A stretch of 64,000 nt of DNA from Cervus elaphus (GCF_910594005.1 NC_057819.1:129925669-129989668), one strand, 5' to 3'; positions 44,279 through 56,713 are shown, counted from the first letter of the stretch. Notes: generated by a model not told the origin, from the sequence alone. Translations and numbers: made by a program.

Positions 44279-45083
44279 ATCACCTAGCATTTTGGATCCC
44301 CTGCAAATGTTACGGTTCCCAAGTGACTGTACTCACACCCTGAATGTTCGATGGAAATGCCTTTGTGATTCGGAGACTTAAAATCGCCTCTCCACCTGAG
44401 GAGAAATTATCCAGAAAATCCGAATCACTTTCCTTGTTTCAACCGAACTCGCCAGAACAAGCACGGGGCGCCAAATAGGAACTCTCCATTAAAAAGAGGA
44501 GCGGACCCAAACCTCGCCCATCTCCTGGCAAAGAACTCAGCTCTGTGGTGGCATCTCACTCCTGGAAGGGGCACCAGGACTTGCTGACCTCAAACACAGG
44601 TGTTCACGTTCTTGACCTCCCGCCCCCTAGAGCTCCCGTCCTCCCAGAAACCCTGTATACGGCTCCTTTTCTGTCTGGCCGAGGCTGAGTTGTCGGACTC
44701 CCTCGGGGGTTGTCCCCTGGACCGATTTTTAGGCGTGGGACTCCTTCAAAACCCAGATTCTGAAAATGCCCTCCTGAAGGACGTACGTACACGGCAAGCC
44801 CGAAAGCGGTGATTCCAAGATTTCAGCCGCCTGTGCCAGCTCAGAGGCGGCATGCCGGAGCAGTTAGCGGAGGCGCACAGAAGGCTTTTGTCCCCTGCTC
44901 CCCCCTGACACGTTCACAGTGCCGGCAGCCCCTGCCAGCCGCTGTCTCCTCATCCCCAGAGACCTTTCAAAACAGGACAGACAGCTGTTTGTCCAGAGGG
45001 GCCACAGCAGGGCCCCAAGGCGACCAGTGGGTTGGAACCTCTCTGGAAATACCTCCCAGGGACAAGGGGCGGCTGTTATTAAA
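44279..45083. other. Unassigned intronic sequence
   Basis: No repeat or exon recognised. Confidence 0.5.
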
Positions 45084-45258
45084 GAGTCGTGTCTGACTCT
45101 GTGACCCCATGGACTGTGGGCTGCCAGGCTTCTCTGTCCGTGAGATTCTCCAGGCAAGAATACCGGAGTGGGTTGCCATTTCCTCCTCCAGGGATCAAAC
45201 CCATGTTTCTTGTGTCTCCTGCACTGGGAGGCAGATTCTTGACCACCGTGCTACCTGC
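45084..45258 (-). repeat. Bov-tA SINE
   Basis: Shortened minus-strand copy; ctgttattaa and ctattattaa just outside its ends may be the target-site duplication. Confidence 0.88.
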
Positions 45259-45344
45259 ACTGCTATTATTAATGAAGGACGTTAATAAAGAGATCCCAGT
45301 GCACATTGTGGGGGCTTCCTAAAGTCCCTCTCCTTCCATCCTGC

Positions 45345-45630
45345 TTCTGGGTTCCTAGGAATAACAGACTGGACAGATTCCCAGAGGGCCAGTCCCTCTC
45401 CAAGCCCCAGCCAAGTCTAGAATGATTTCAATACACTGCCACCCCCGCAAAGACCCGCCCCCAGAGGGGCCCCTGGAGAAGCCCAGCCGGATGTTCACGC
45501 TGGAGGGATATTTAAACTTTGGGGATAATGTCAGCCCTGTGGGAGCAGGGACCCCATCCTGTCCACACTGATTTCTCATCTCCTAGGACAGTATGTGGCC
45601 CAGACATCTGTTGATGTTTTAAGTGGGTTT
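45345..45630 (+). repeat. Possible L2 fragment
   Basis: 'gtgggagcaggga' and 'aggacagtatgtggcccaga' near the right end resemble the L2 terminus. The left part is uncertain. Confidence 0.35.
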
Positions 45631-45653
45631 TAAGCCATTGCCTTTCAGCCAAG

Positions 45654-45848
45654 TGGGCTTCCGTGGTGGCTCAGACGATAAAGAATCTGCCTGCAATGCA
45701 GGAGCCCCAGGTTCAGTCCCTTGGTCAGAAAGATCCCCTGGAGAAGGGTATGGCAACCCAATCCAGTATTCCTGCCTGGAGAATGCCATGGACGGAGGAG
45801 CCTGGCAGGCTACAGTCTGCGGGGTTGGACATGTTTGAGCCACTAATA
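45654..45848 (+). repeat. Bov-tA SINE
   Basis: Head 'gggcttccgtggtggctcag', with part of the 'cgcaaagag' tail segment deleted. A T run follows at 45874-45893. Confidence 0.92.
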
Positions 45849-45894
45849 CTTTTATACTTTTTGGCCAGAGTCCCTTTTTTTTTTTTTTTTTTTG

Positions 45895-46115
45895 CTTTTT
45901 ACCATGGAACATTTTAAACAGACATACTAGGGGGAGAATACTTTAATAATAATACATCTCTATATGCCTGTCACCCAGCTTCAGCAGTTTTTCAGCCAAA
46001 ATTACCTCATATATACACATATATATATATTGCTTTTATTATAGAAATTTGTAAACATACACACAGGAAATAGGAGCCTGCTTTCATTAACCCCACATGT
46101 GCAACCCAGCCTCAA
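45895..46115. repeat. Old interspersed repeat, unnamed
   Basis: 'ccatggaacattttaaacag' and 'tgtcacccagcttcagcagt' resemble a widespread old mammalian repeat, probably LINE-1-derived. It includes an AT/TA microsatellite at 46011-46030. Confidence 0.4.
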
Positions 46116-46129
46116 CAAGACTTGTCAGC

Positions 46130-46650
46130 AACAGCAACTCGGCTCCGCCGCCCTGAAAGCAATCATGACCATTTTAGGGCCACCCTCTTGGACAGTAACC
46201 AAATCAGAATATTTCCAAGCTGTTTAGGGAGAGACAAACTCAACGTCTTATAATTATTTCCAACTTCCTTACTGGAAAGAGATCCGAAAAGTGGCTTTCT
46301 CTCTTGCCTTTGATGTGAGAGGCAGCCCCCCAGCGCCAGCCGGTGCCCGGGTAAACGCAGACGTGGAGACGTGTCTATATAAAAGCACCCCACCCCCCAG
46401 CAGGTCATTATCTGTGTTTATCTTATCAGGATAATACTAAACCAGGCCCACTCAGAACAAGGCGTTTAGTCTTTGCAGCCCGGGCTTCTGTTCCTAGTCG
46501 CCAGTTCAGTTTATGAATCCACTGTCCCCGGCGGAGAACAATTTGAAAGGCGACATTGTTTCTGGACAAGGCTGTAACTGTGATAACGGGCCTGTGTGGC
46601 TCCTGGCTGGTAATAAATTGCCACGGCCCCGGGGTTGCGGCAGGCGGGGG
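46130..46650. promoter_or_regulatory. Candidate regulatory element (GATA cluster, SOX-like sites)
   Basis: Repeat-free block. Four GATA-type motifs overlap at 46408-46434 (ttatct, ttatct, cttatca, ggataa). gaacaat (46536-46542) and acattgtt (46553-46560) form an inverted pair of SOX-like sites. A TATAAAA lies at about 46378-46384. Function is inferred from motifs only. Confidence 0.4.
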
Positions 46651-47378
46651 GCGGGGGGGGCTTGGCAGAGGACTGAAACCTCTGCGTTTTCTCCTTTTTT
46701 TCTAAGCCCATCCCGATGGCCACGTAGAGGTCAGATCAGACAGAAGGCTGTTTTCTGGGTCCCCAGGATCATGGAGTGATGGGGTCGGCTCTCCAGGGCG
46801 TGGTCCCCGCCGGGAACACATCCCCGGTTGTGACTCAGTGTTTCTGAGGGGAACGGCACAGCCATGGTGACCTGATCCAGGGATTTACCCTGCAGTACAG
46901 CGAGCTCATTGTTCTGGACACTTGGGAGGTTTTTTGGCTCCTCTGAGTTGGTTTGATGGCAGTGGGCAACTGATGGAAATTATGGGTGGGTCAAAACCTC
47001 TGCCTGGCCCCCTGCTTCCAACCGCATCCTGGTCCTTAGGGGGAGCAGATATGGAAGAGAGATGCCTTCATCTAGGAGTGGGAGTTTTTGCAGTCGAATG
47101 ACATACACAGAAGTACTTTGCAAAACCATGAAAGGCCATGTGAAAATTGATTTTATTAGCAGAAAAGAAATAAGAATGCTATGTGCACAGCGTAGCTGAA
47201 AGCATTGGGTTCAGACAGCCATCACCCGAGGCCACGGTCCTAAGTTCCCTGTGCAAAAAGCAGATATGCTAAAATATTTCACATGAGGTTGTTGTGTAAA
47301 GTGTCTAGCATAGGGAGAACCCACAGCAGGGCTCAAAAATGTTGGCAATGATAATATAACACAGGCATTATCTATAGC
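46651..47378. other. Unassigned intronic sequence
   Basis: No repeat or exon recognised. Confidence 0.5.
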
Positions 47379-47602
47379 GGGGCTTCCCAGGTGGCGCTAG
47401 TGGTAAAGAACACGCCTGCTAATGCAGGAGATGAAAGAGACTGAGGTCCGATCCCTGGGTCGGGAAGATCCCCTGGAGGAGGGCATGGCAACCTACTCCT
47501 GTATTCCTGCCTGGAGAATCCCATGTTCAGAGGAGCCTGGCGGGCTACAGTCCATGGCATCGCAAAGAGTCAGACATGACGGAGCGACTAAGCATGCACA
47601 CA
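47379..47602 (+). repeat. Bov-tA SINE
   Basis: Head 'gggcttcccaggtggcgcta', complete. Flanking 'atctata' at both ends may be the target-site duplication. Confidence 0.93.
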
Positions 47603-47784
47603 TGATATCTATAATGATATTTATGTATAATAAATATGGGTTCATGAAGGCACTAAAAAGAGTGACTAGGTCTTCTCTGTGGGTAAATTGGAAGGCTCCT
47701 GATGAGGTCTGGCAGTGAATTAGAAGATGTATACGGAAATGAGAGTTAGGGACAATGAGTGTTCCATTGAGAGCATAAGGGTTT

Positions 47785-48003
47785 GTTTTTTTCTTTATTG
47801 TAGTATAGTTGATTTAATAATATTGTGGTAGTTTATATATATATGCATGTGCACATACACATACTCTTTTCCCTTATAGGTTATTACAAAATATTGACTG
47901 TAGTTCCCTGCACTATACAGTGGATCCTTGTTGGTTATCTATTTTATATATAGTAGTGTGTGTATGTTAATCCCAACCTCCTAATTCATCCTTCCCCTAG
48001 AGA
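47785..48003 (-). repeat. LINE-1 3' end
   Basis: Antisense: 'ctttattgtagtatagttga', 'tagttccctgcactatacag' and 'ggttatctattttatatata' in order. Confidence 0.85.
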
Positions 48004-48620
48004 ATGTTTTTCTTTATGTTAGGTGGTGGACCACCCGTGGAGGTTTTGGAATAAAATGAGCACGGTGAGCAGGTGTCCATGCAGCCTTCTAGGGGAAAGA
48101 GAAATAGGTTTGGAGTCTGAACTCAGTTTAAATGTGCAAGTGTCACTTAACCCCCCAGCCCCTGGTCTCTGGTCTGTAGGTTGAGAATTTGTATCTGCCA
48201 CCTCACACTTTGCAGCTGTCCTGGCAGGCACCTTTGAAATGGCGACTGGGATTGTTTGTGCTTTAGAAAGATCACCTGTCGTCGGTGGAGGGGGAGGATG
48301 GGGGTCGGTTGAAGGGAGAAGCAACTTGGGGCAGAGGCCAGAGTCAGGATGGGGTGAGGACCCAAGTGCAGACCTCAGCTCTGCCGCTCATTCCCACCCC
48401 TGAACCTCAGCCGAAACCCCCCAGCCCGCCCCCACCCCCATTTCCTCTTGATCCCGCCAGCAACCTGTTTCCTGCTGAGCCCTTCGCAAGCGATAATTAT
48501 ATATGCTTTTCTCTTCACTTAATTATTATCTGTCTCCTGGCAGGCGCTCTGCCCCACACCTGGGTCTGCTTTACCCCACCTGGCATCCAGGTGTTACGGA
48601 TGCCCCCCCCCCACCCCTGG
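48004..48620. other. Unassigned intronic sequence
   Basis: C-rich at 48415-48460 and 48602-48617. No repeat or exon recognised. Confidence 0.5.
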
Positions 48621-48837
48621 ATTAGTTCCCGTGGCTGCCCTAACTAATTATTGCAAACCGGGTGGCTTAAAGCAACCGAGGTGGATTGGCCCACAGTTCT
48701 AGAGGCCGGAAGTCAGTCGGGGACAAGGTGCCGGCCGCCTTCCCTCTGAGGCCTGCTGGGGAGCATCCTTCCGGGTCCCCGCCAGCTTCTGGTGGCTCCA
48801 GTGACCCCCGGCTCTCCGCAGCCTGACTCCACCTCAG
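48621..48837. repeat. Old mammalian interspersed repeat (same family as 808-1480)
   Basis: 'aaaccgggtggcttaaagca' and 'cacagttctagaggccggaa' mark the family. It is truncated by the CHR tail that follows. Confidence 0.55.
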
Positions 48838-48925
48838 GCGCACAGCAACTAGAGAAAGGCCGCATAGCAGTAAAGACCCAGCACAGCCGAAAAGAGCGCA
48901 GTAACTAACTAAACAGACTTATTAC
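48838..48925 (+). repeat. CHR SINE tail
   Basis: 'cacagcaactagagaaaggc' and 'agtaaagacccagcacagcc' with an A-rich end. Head missing. Confidence 0.75.
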
Positions 48926-50097
48926 AAAATGAATCATCTGCTCAGCAAAGATCCACAGAAGATCTTTCCCCTGCTCAGCACCGGGCCCATCCTCAGTTGG
49001 GTCAGCTGGAATCAGTGGCCACAGGGGGACCTGGCTGTCATATGTGAGCCTGATGTATCCCCAGGACCTGCAGTGGCCTGGGACAACCCGTGTGCTGAAA
49101 AAGGCAAGCCACAGGGGACCCAGACTGCAGAAGCCTAGGTTGACGGCAGCCTCATAGGGTCTGGAGAAGCGTCCCCTGAGTTATCCTTGGCCACTGTTGT
49201 CGGGACGGGCTGTGCCGCTTTGCCCCAACCCAGCACGGTGGCTCCATCGGCCTCCCTGGTTAGAGAGAATGGTCCTCTGTCCTGGCTGGCTGGCTTCTTA
49301 GCATTTCCTGCCCCCCTTTTATGATGTGTTACTTTGCTTGTAAATCGTCCATCCGCCCCACAAGCCGGACACCTGCATCATTGATTGCTCCAGGAAGTGG
49401 TGCCGCGAACGCTCTGGTGACCTCAGCTGCGGGGACCCCAGAGGCTTCCCCAGACCGAGTCCAGGAGCCCGGCCTCTGACTCATGAGCTGTCCAGGGAGC
49501 CTGGCAAACCCAGCTTCTGTTGTAGCCTGTGGATAATCCCAAACCATTAACAGAAATTAACCCCATGGCTCCTTGGGGGCCAACGCGAGAGCAGAGAAAC
49601 CTCTTTTGTGAGTCACGGCAAATATTTACCCTCGAAAGCTTGATTGGGAAACCGTCTTAAGCTCTTGGGTGGCACGACCCTGGGCCTTAAGGGCCCCTCT
49701 GCCAGCTGCGGTCTGGTGTGCAGGGGTGAAGAGGCAAGACGACTCCCTTGCCTTGAGCCTGGGAAGGGCCCCCAAGCTGCCGGACCTCGGAGAGGAAGCC
49801 TGGGGCTCAGCCCTCCCCAGGGAGATGGAAGCAGTTGCCGTCACTGAGACTCGTGGGCTCCCTGACGACCACGCTTTGGTGTCCTGGCTCCGTGTTTGTA
49901 AGTGGGGTTTTCTCCCGGGTCACCCCTTTGCTTCTCAGTAGAAGCTTTTATAGGCCAAGCTCGAGGTGTGACATCCTCTGCTGACCCAGTTCTGCCCTTC
50001 ACATCACATCAGCCTCGAGGAAATGCAGAAGCAGACCCAGAGCCATCGTGGCATTGGATAGCTTTCTCCTCTCGTCCGTCGGAGTGTCTTTTCTCTT
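48926..50097. other. Repeat-poor intronic block
   Basis: No repeat or exon recognised. Confidence 0.5.
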
Positions 50098-50373
50098 TGT
50101 TATTATTATTTACTTATTTTTGGCTGCACTAGGTCATTGCTGCCCTCTCGTTGCAGTGTGCAGGCTTCTCATTGCTGTGACTTCTCCCGCTGCAGAGCCC
50201 AGGCTCCAGGGCAGGCAGGCTTCAGTAGTTGCAGCATGCGGGCTCCTTAGTTGCAGATCACAGGCTCAGTTGCCCCTTGGCTTGCGGGACCTTAGTTCCC
50301 GGACTAGGGATTGAACCCGAGTCCCCTGCATTGGCAGGAGGATTCCTCCCCACTTGACCACCAGTGAAGTCTC
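50098..50373 (-). repeat. CHR-type tRNA SINE
   Basis: T/A-rich start, 'ttggctgcactaggtcattg', B-box region 'gggattgaacccgagtcccc', head 'gaccaccagtgaagtctc'. Confidence 0.88.
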
Positions 50374-51045
50374 AGGAGTGTCTGCTCGATCCATCCAGCC
50401 GCCCATCCCTCCGTCCTTCCACCCAGGACCTATGGAGAGCTAGCTACCTGGAAAGATCCGATGAGTCTTCTGCCAACCACAGTTAATGGGCGGGGGGGAC
50501 GTGGCAAGTAGGAGGAAATCCCCCCACCCCGAAGATTTTTCAGGAAGCAGAGCCTTCTTGAGAAGGTAGTTGACCATGTGACATGTTTTCAGTCTGAGGG
50601 TCTAGTGCCTGCACCGTCCTGGACTCTAGAGCAGGAAAGGAAATAAGTCTTGTAAAGACTCCGAGCAAGGGGTCTTCTCTCAGAGGCTGGTCCCCTCGGA
50701 GGGCCTAGGCACCAGTGGACCGCATTTGTTTTGTTTTGTGTGGCCGACTTTCTGCTCTTGTTTTAAAGAAACAGGTGCCTCGAGGTAATGCTATAGGTTT
50801 TACCTTGTTCGGATTTGAACTTTCACCAGGCACTGGAGATTGACTCATAAGTCAAGCAGTTATATAAATAAGAGGGTTGATAAGGAGATAGCTGAGACTC
50901 CACTGAATAAACAGCTTCCTCAGGGTGGAAATAGCCTCGTGGCCAAGTTACAGGTAATGGTCTGGACATGGAAGTTCTCCCAGACATAGTAATGGAGACC
51001 CTTAGCTTTAAAAAAAAAACACTGCATAAAAAGCACTTAAAAAAA
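50374..51045. other. Unassigned intronic sequence
   Basis: No repeat or exon recognised. Confidence 0.5.
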
Positions 51046-51162
51046 AATCCTGCTGGTCCAGTGGTTAGGATTCAGAGCTTTCACTGCTGTGACCCAGATT
51101 CCATCCTTGGTTGGGGAGCTGAGATCCTGTGAGCCACAGGACATAGCCAAAAAAAAAGATAA
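51046..51162 (+). repeat. CHR SINE, internally deleted
   Basis: 'tcctgctggtccagtggtta' head and 'cacaggacatagccaaaaaa' tail joined with the middle missing. Confidence 0.75.
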
Positions 51163-52214
51163 TGTAAAGCTTTGGTGGGGCGGGGGGGGTGGGCAATGAG
51201 TTTCTAAGAGTCCAGTTAGGAAGAAGTTCAAAATCAGCTTGACACACCTGTCTGCCTACACTAGGCTCTGCTATTGACCCATCCGTAGTTTTGTAGCCGA
51301 AAGTGGGGTCTGGCTACTCGCTGTTTAAACGCCATTAAAGAAGCAAAGTTGGTGGAAAGGAAAGTTTGCTTTAGTTTGGATGCTGCGGGGTGGGGGTGGC
51401 TGTGGACACCTGTCCAAAGGCTGACTCTGCCTCCCTCCCCACACTGACAATCGACAATCAGGCAAGAAGGAGGGGGCCACATGCTGAAACAGCACAGTCA
51501 GCTCTGACAGTCATCTTGAAATTGGTCGTCGGTGGTCTGACCAGCGGCATCTTGATTGTTTCAGGTACAGCTGTAATCTTCAGGGCCACTCTCAGGGTCG
51601 GTTTGTTCCCATTTCCTTGAGGCCAGTTCTTGGGATTCTGGCAGCTTATGTTGAGCCTACAGCCTGGTCATCATAGTTAACTTCTCCCACCTGGTGGTGG
51701 GGTTTCAGTATCTGTAAGACAACTCATATTCCCAGAATATGGCTTAGAATATTATCTACGGCCCTTGAGAAGGAACTAACTCATTGACTACATTATTATT
51801 ATTATTTAGTCTCGTTTGATTTGACTGTTTTCCTTTGTTTCTGCATGTTCTCACTTCTGAGATTAAGCTTATTTGGCTAAAGTTTGTCCACAGACAGAGG
51901 GCAGGTGGGGGGCATGGGGGGCGAGGACCATAGCATCCTGCTCCATTTCAGCTTCGGGGGAAAATGGTTCTGCCTCACTTAAGGCGGAGGGTCCACAGCG
52001 GTGATGGAGGAGCAGGAGGGGACAGCAGAGCGAGGAGGATGGGCCCTCTGGCTCCTCTCCTCCCCCGCCGCCCTCGTTTGACCTCTCCTGACCCACCATC
52101 CCCCACTCCTGCCTCCCTCCGCTCCTCTACCCACACCAGCATCGTGAACACTCAAAGTCACCCTTCTAATCATGTTACGTCACAGCCCCCACCTGTCCTC
52201 AGACAAGCACCAAA
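51163..52214. other. Repeat-poor intronic block
   Basis: No repeat or exon recognised. G-run at 51181-51191 and (ATT)n near 51793-51807. Confidence 0.5.
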
Positions 52215-52490
52215 CCCAGAACACATGGCTCGGCAATTCCACTCCTGTTTTCTGCCCCGAATGACCAAGACAGGTGTCCCCACGAAAACTTGTACGCCCA
52301 GCGCTGTTCACAATAGCCGAAAGGCAGACGCCATCCACATCTCCAACCATGGATAAACGGATGAACAAAATGGGGTGGATCCACGCAATAGGATGCTGAC
52401 TTCGCCATGAAAAGGAATAAAGTACTAGCACACGTAACGCAGATGAACTCTGGAAACACGGTGAAAAGTGAAGAAGCCACCCCCTAGAGG
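52215..52490 (+). repeat. LINE-1 3' region fragment
   Basis: 'ctgttcacaatagccgaaag', 'catggataaacggatgaaca' and 'catgaaaaggaataaagtac' in L1 order, moderately diverged. Confidence 0.78.
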
Positions 52491-52804
52491 CCACGGGTCT
52501 CCTGCGGCCATCTCCTCCTGTTCACAGGACACTGGCCCAGAGGCTCCTTGTTGCGAACCTGAGTCTTCCCGTGTCGCAGGTTGTCCTGGCCGGCAAGCTC
52601 TTGACGTCGTTGGCCCTGAAGCTAACAAATGCGTAGAGCCAAGTTTCCCCTGCCTACCCATCCCTGCACCACTCATCTTTGCCGGCTGGAGGAGCTAGCA
52701 GAAAGTTCCAAGCCCCCCAAAACTCCTTTCATTGGCAAAGGAGTATCAACCCTCCCTGGGTTCAGGAAGCCCAGGTCGGGTGTTGGACTGACTACCTATT
52801 CACA

Positions 52805-53320
52805 GACCAACCTAGACAGCATATTAACAAGCAGAGACATTACTCTGTCAACAAAGGTCCGTCTAGTCAAGGCTATGGTTTTTCCAGTGGTCATGTATGG
52901 ATGTGAGAGTTGGACTATAAAGAGAGCTGAGAGCAGAAAAATTGATGCTTTTGAACTGTGGTGTTGGAGAAGACTCTTGAGAGTCCCTTGGACTGCAAGG
53001 AGATCCAACCAGTACGTCCTAAAGGAGATCAGTCCTGGGTGTTCACTGGAAGGACTGATGTTGAAGCTGAAACTCCAATACTTTGGCCACCTGATGCGAA
53101 GAGCTGACTCATTTGAAAAGACCCTGATGCTGGGAAGGATTGAGGGCAGGAGGATAAGGGGGTGACGATGAGACGGTTGGATGGCATCACCAACTCGATG
53201 GACATGGGTTTGGGTGGAGTCTGGGAGTTGGTGATGGACAGGGAGGCCTGGCATGCTGCGGTTCATGGGGTCACAAGGAGTCGGACACAACTGAGCGACT
53301 GAACTGAACTGAACTGAATC
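52805..53320 (+). repeat. BovB LINE, sense 3' end
   Basis: Starts 'gaccaacctagacagcatat' and ends at gaactgaactgaactgaatc. The reverse-transcriptase C-terminal frame stays open to about 53165 (YGCESW, WCWRRLLRVPW, YFGHLMRRAD), then shifts. The only long sense BovB here. Confidence 0.92.
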
Positions 53321-53594
53321 TCTTCCTGGACACGGAGGGATGCAGGGGCCAAGGGACACACACGTTCTCACTCCATGCAGACAGCCAGCAGTTTCCCACC
53401 AGAGCTCAAAGCTCCCTGTTCAGGTTGCACCAGGCGCAAGGTTCAATCCTGCTCCCTGAAGGAGGAGGAGCAGGTGGTGTTCAGCTTTGAACTTGGTCCA
53501 CATGCCCCAAGGATAAGTGAAGGTACAGCTCAGTCTAAACAAGGGCCTAGGGAGGAAAAATCCCTGCTCTTTAAGATTTGTGCTGGCCAGGAGC

Positions 53595-53960
53595 CAGGCG
53601 GAGAGGGCCCTGGGACGGCGGCTGCAGCGTCTGTTATTCAGCCGCGGAGCATTCAGCTCCGAAGGTCGTGCCCGGGAGATTGTCGTGCGGCTGGAAAAGA
53701 AAGGAGTCTTTCAGCCCCTCTCTCTCGTTTGGCCCGCGCGGCAGCTTTGGCTGAGCCGCCCTTTCGGAGTTTCCTCTCGGCGTGATGGGTCTATGCTGTC
53801 CAGATGTGGGGAACGCGATGGCGTGGGGTTGGCGCTTTCCAGATGTGTGCCGGCAGGAAAGTAAGCTTTGGCCAAGGCGGGGGCCTGTCTCCGCAGCCCC
53901 CAGAATCCGGACGACCCACAATGCCGTCGCTGTGTGGGAGTCACAAAGCTCGGGGGTCTG
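53595..53960. promoter_or_regulatory. CpG-dense patch
   Basis: About 25 CpGs in 53601-53880 by hand count (nearly 9 per 100 bp), no repeat inside, including gcccgcgcggc at 53732-53742. Smaller than the 30-kb island. May be an enhancer or a minor promoter. Confidence 0.45.
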
Positions 53961-54207
53961 GCAAAGAGCTCCTGGGGGCACCCGGGTAACCCCCTTATTG
54001 TACAGCTGGAGACGTCGGGGCCAGGGGGTCGTGACACGCTGGCTACTGACTGCCTGCAGCTGGGAGCCGACCAGACCTCAGGTTTTGCTAGAACCCACGG
54101 GCCCGTGTCTGTGCACAGGTCTGTCTCCTCAGCGTGCACCTGGCAGTCTTCTAGGTTCTTGGGGACAGACAAGGATTCCCAGCTTGTTCTGATGCCAGGT
54201 CAGATGT

Positions 54208-54446
54208 TGTCCAGTCACTCAGTCGTGTCCCACTCTCTGCGACCCCGTGGACTGCAGCACGCCAGGCTTCCCTGTCCCTCACTCTCTCCCGGAGCTCGCT
54301 CAAACTCATGTCCATTGAGTCAGTGATGCCATCCAACCATCTCATCCTCTGCCGTCCCCTTCTTCTCTTGCCCTCAATCTTCCCCAGCATCAGGGTCTTT
54401 TCCAATGAGTCGGCTCTTTGCATCAGGCTGCCAAAATATTGGAGCT
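54208..54446 (-). repeat. BovB LINE 3' end, truncated
   Basis: 'ccagtcactcagtcgtgtcc' to 'tgccaaaatattggagcttt' on the minus strand. Confidence 0.88.
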
Positions 54447-55556
54447 TTGGGAGGTAACGAATGAACAATTGACATAAAAAATAAGTAGATTATGCAGAAG
54501 GTTAGAAGGTAGGAGTTGCTGTCAGAAAAAAGGAAAAGAAAAATAGCATTAAAGGCACATGGGAGTATCCCCAGCATTTTTTTTTTTTTTTAGTAGAAAG
54601 GACAGATCAAAATGGAGCAGGACCAAGTGGCCTCAGTCCACCTCCTACAATCACTGCATGGAATCAGTCCTGGCAACTGAAGCTAGCTGATGAGATCAAG
54701 TACACAAGAGAAAAAAAAAGACGTAATGAAGTCAGGGAAGTTTCTGGCTCAGTCTTTTAAAAAGGTGAAGAAATGAGCCACAGGTACCTGGGAAAGAATG
54801 TTCCAGTAGAAATGCCCTGAGGCGGGAGTAGCCAGGCATGTTTGAGGATGAGGAGGCGGGATGCTGGAGGGAAGAGCCCAGCGAGGCGCCGTGGACGCAG
54901 AGGCCAGAGCGGAAGGGAGGGCGGCAGCTCATGGGTCCCGGAGGCCGCAGGGAGGACCTGGACTCCGCCTTCGAGGGCCGTGTGCTGCCCAGGGATGCTC
55001 TGAGCAGAGAAGCATGGCAGGCGGACACGGTGGACGTGCCGAGAACGGGCTCTGGGGGCACAGGGCACGCCGGGAGCCCAGTCAGGAGGCTGAGCCTGTT
55101 CACCAGGGTGAGATGGTGGGCATTCCCCAGGGTCACCAGCCACGTTTCCTGCGTCTCCCTGAGAGATGGGGGGTGGGGGGACAGGGCCTGGGATCCAGCG
55201 CCGGTTCCCCAGCCGCGGGACCCCAGCTGTGTTCTCAGGCTTATCCCTCCCTTTCTAGGCCTTGGTTCCTACGTCTACAGGACAGAAAATGAACTTATAC
55301 CTCCTGAGTGCAAGAAATCATAGATGCTTATAAAGGCACTTAAAAAAAAAAAGTCCTTTAGAAGAAGGTGCCAAAACGCTGGAAAAGGTTATAGCGGTTT
55401 GCAGTGGTATTTTGTGTGCTGGAAAAAACGAAATGTTTTAGTCCCAAGCCCCCCTCTAAAACATGGAGCCTGGCTTGATGAAAGCGTTTAGTTTCTATAC
55501 AGGCAGGCACATCTCAGAGACGCCAGACCCCTGTGACAAATCGAGTCACAAATTTT
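54447..55556. other. Unassigned intronic sequence
   Basis: 54720-55000 may include a very old repeat ('gaagaaatgagccacaggta') that I cannot name. T run at 54579-54591. Otherwise nothing recognised. Confidence 0.4.
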
Positions 55557-55772
55557 GGGGCTTCCCTGGTGGCTCAGCAGTAGAGTCCACCTGCTAAGGA
55601 AGAGATGTGGGTTCGATCCCTGGGTTGGGAAGATCCCCTGGAGAAGGAAATGGTAACCCACTCCAGAATCCTTGCCTGGAAAATGCCGTGGACAGAGGAG
55701 CCTTGTGGGTTACAGTCCGTGGGGGCCAAAAAAGAGTCAGACACGACTTGGCGACTGAACAACAGCAGCAGG
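55557..55772 (+). repeat. Bov-tA SINE
   Basis: Head 'ggggcttccctggtggctca', tail ends in acaacagcagcag. Confidence 0.93.
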
Positions 55773-56516
55773 GCAGCCTCACACCTGTCCTGTGTGTACG
55801 CTTGGCTTACTTGCTGGGAGCCTTAGCTGGTCCAGGTCCCCGAGGCACCTCTTGGGGAGCAGAGCTCACCTAGCCAGCTGTAGGCTCCTCTGGCTTCTGA
55901 CAAGGAGCGGTGCTCAGGGGTGGCCTGAATCACTCGCCGACACCACCCTGCCTTGTGGCTTGACTTCCTGGGGCTCCTCCCCGCCCTCTTCAGGGAGGGC
56001 AGCCGACTTGAAGGGAACCGATGGGTCATCTCGCCGCTCCAGCCCGCAGCAGTAAGCCTCCCAGAACAGAAGGGAGGGGTGGGGGAAGATCCCTTGCGTG
56101 CTAAGCCAGCTCCACCGAGCAGGCAGGGCCTGCGGGGAGCACCCAGCCCCTTCCCACCTGCAGGCTCATCAAACACCTCGACAGGCGGCCCGAGTGGGAA
56201 GCCGGTGACGTCACTGCCGAGACTGAACAATCAGGCCTTTCACGGCAGGACGATAACAATCACCCCCGTATGTAAGGGCCTGCCACGCAAGAACACACAC
56301 GCTCACCACTCCTGGGAGGATCTGAAAGCCGAGGTGAAGCAGGGCTTGTCAGGAATATGCCGGTCTCCTTTCATAATCAGCCGGCCAGAGAACATAGCCC
56401 GAAGAGCTGGTCTGCGGGCTGCAAGGAGGCTCACTTGCCAGTTTTCAGAGAAACCCGTGACTCTCTCCACCGTTTCCCCAGGAGGCCTCGCCCGCAACCC
56501 CAGAAATAACCTCTTT
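55773..56516. other. Unassigned intronic sequence
   Basis: No repeat or exon recognised. Confidence 0.5.
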
Positions 56517-56713
56517 GTGTTCAGTCGCTAAGTCCTGTCTGACTCTTCGTGACCCCATGGACTGCAGCCCGCCAGGCTCCTCTGTTCCGTGGGATTCTCC
56601 AGGCAAGAATACTGGAGCGGATTGCCATTTCCTTCTCCAGGGGCTCTTCCCATCCCAGGGATCGAACCCGTGTCTCCTGCACTGGCAAGTGGATTCTTTA
56701 CCACCAGAGAGGC
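56517..56713 (-). repeat. Bov-tA SINE
   Basis: Minus-strand copy with a worn head (accaccagagaggcc). Confidence 0.92.

Noticed and set aside
46376..46386. TATAAAA as the promoter of a nested gene
   Set aside because: No open frame or splice donor with recognisable product follows. Kept only as part of a regulatory candidate.
52629..53165. 178-codon plus-strand frame
   Set aside because: Its recognisable part is the C-terminal reverse-transcriptase region of a 5'-truncated BovB LINE; it shifts frame before the element ends. Not a host gene.
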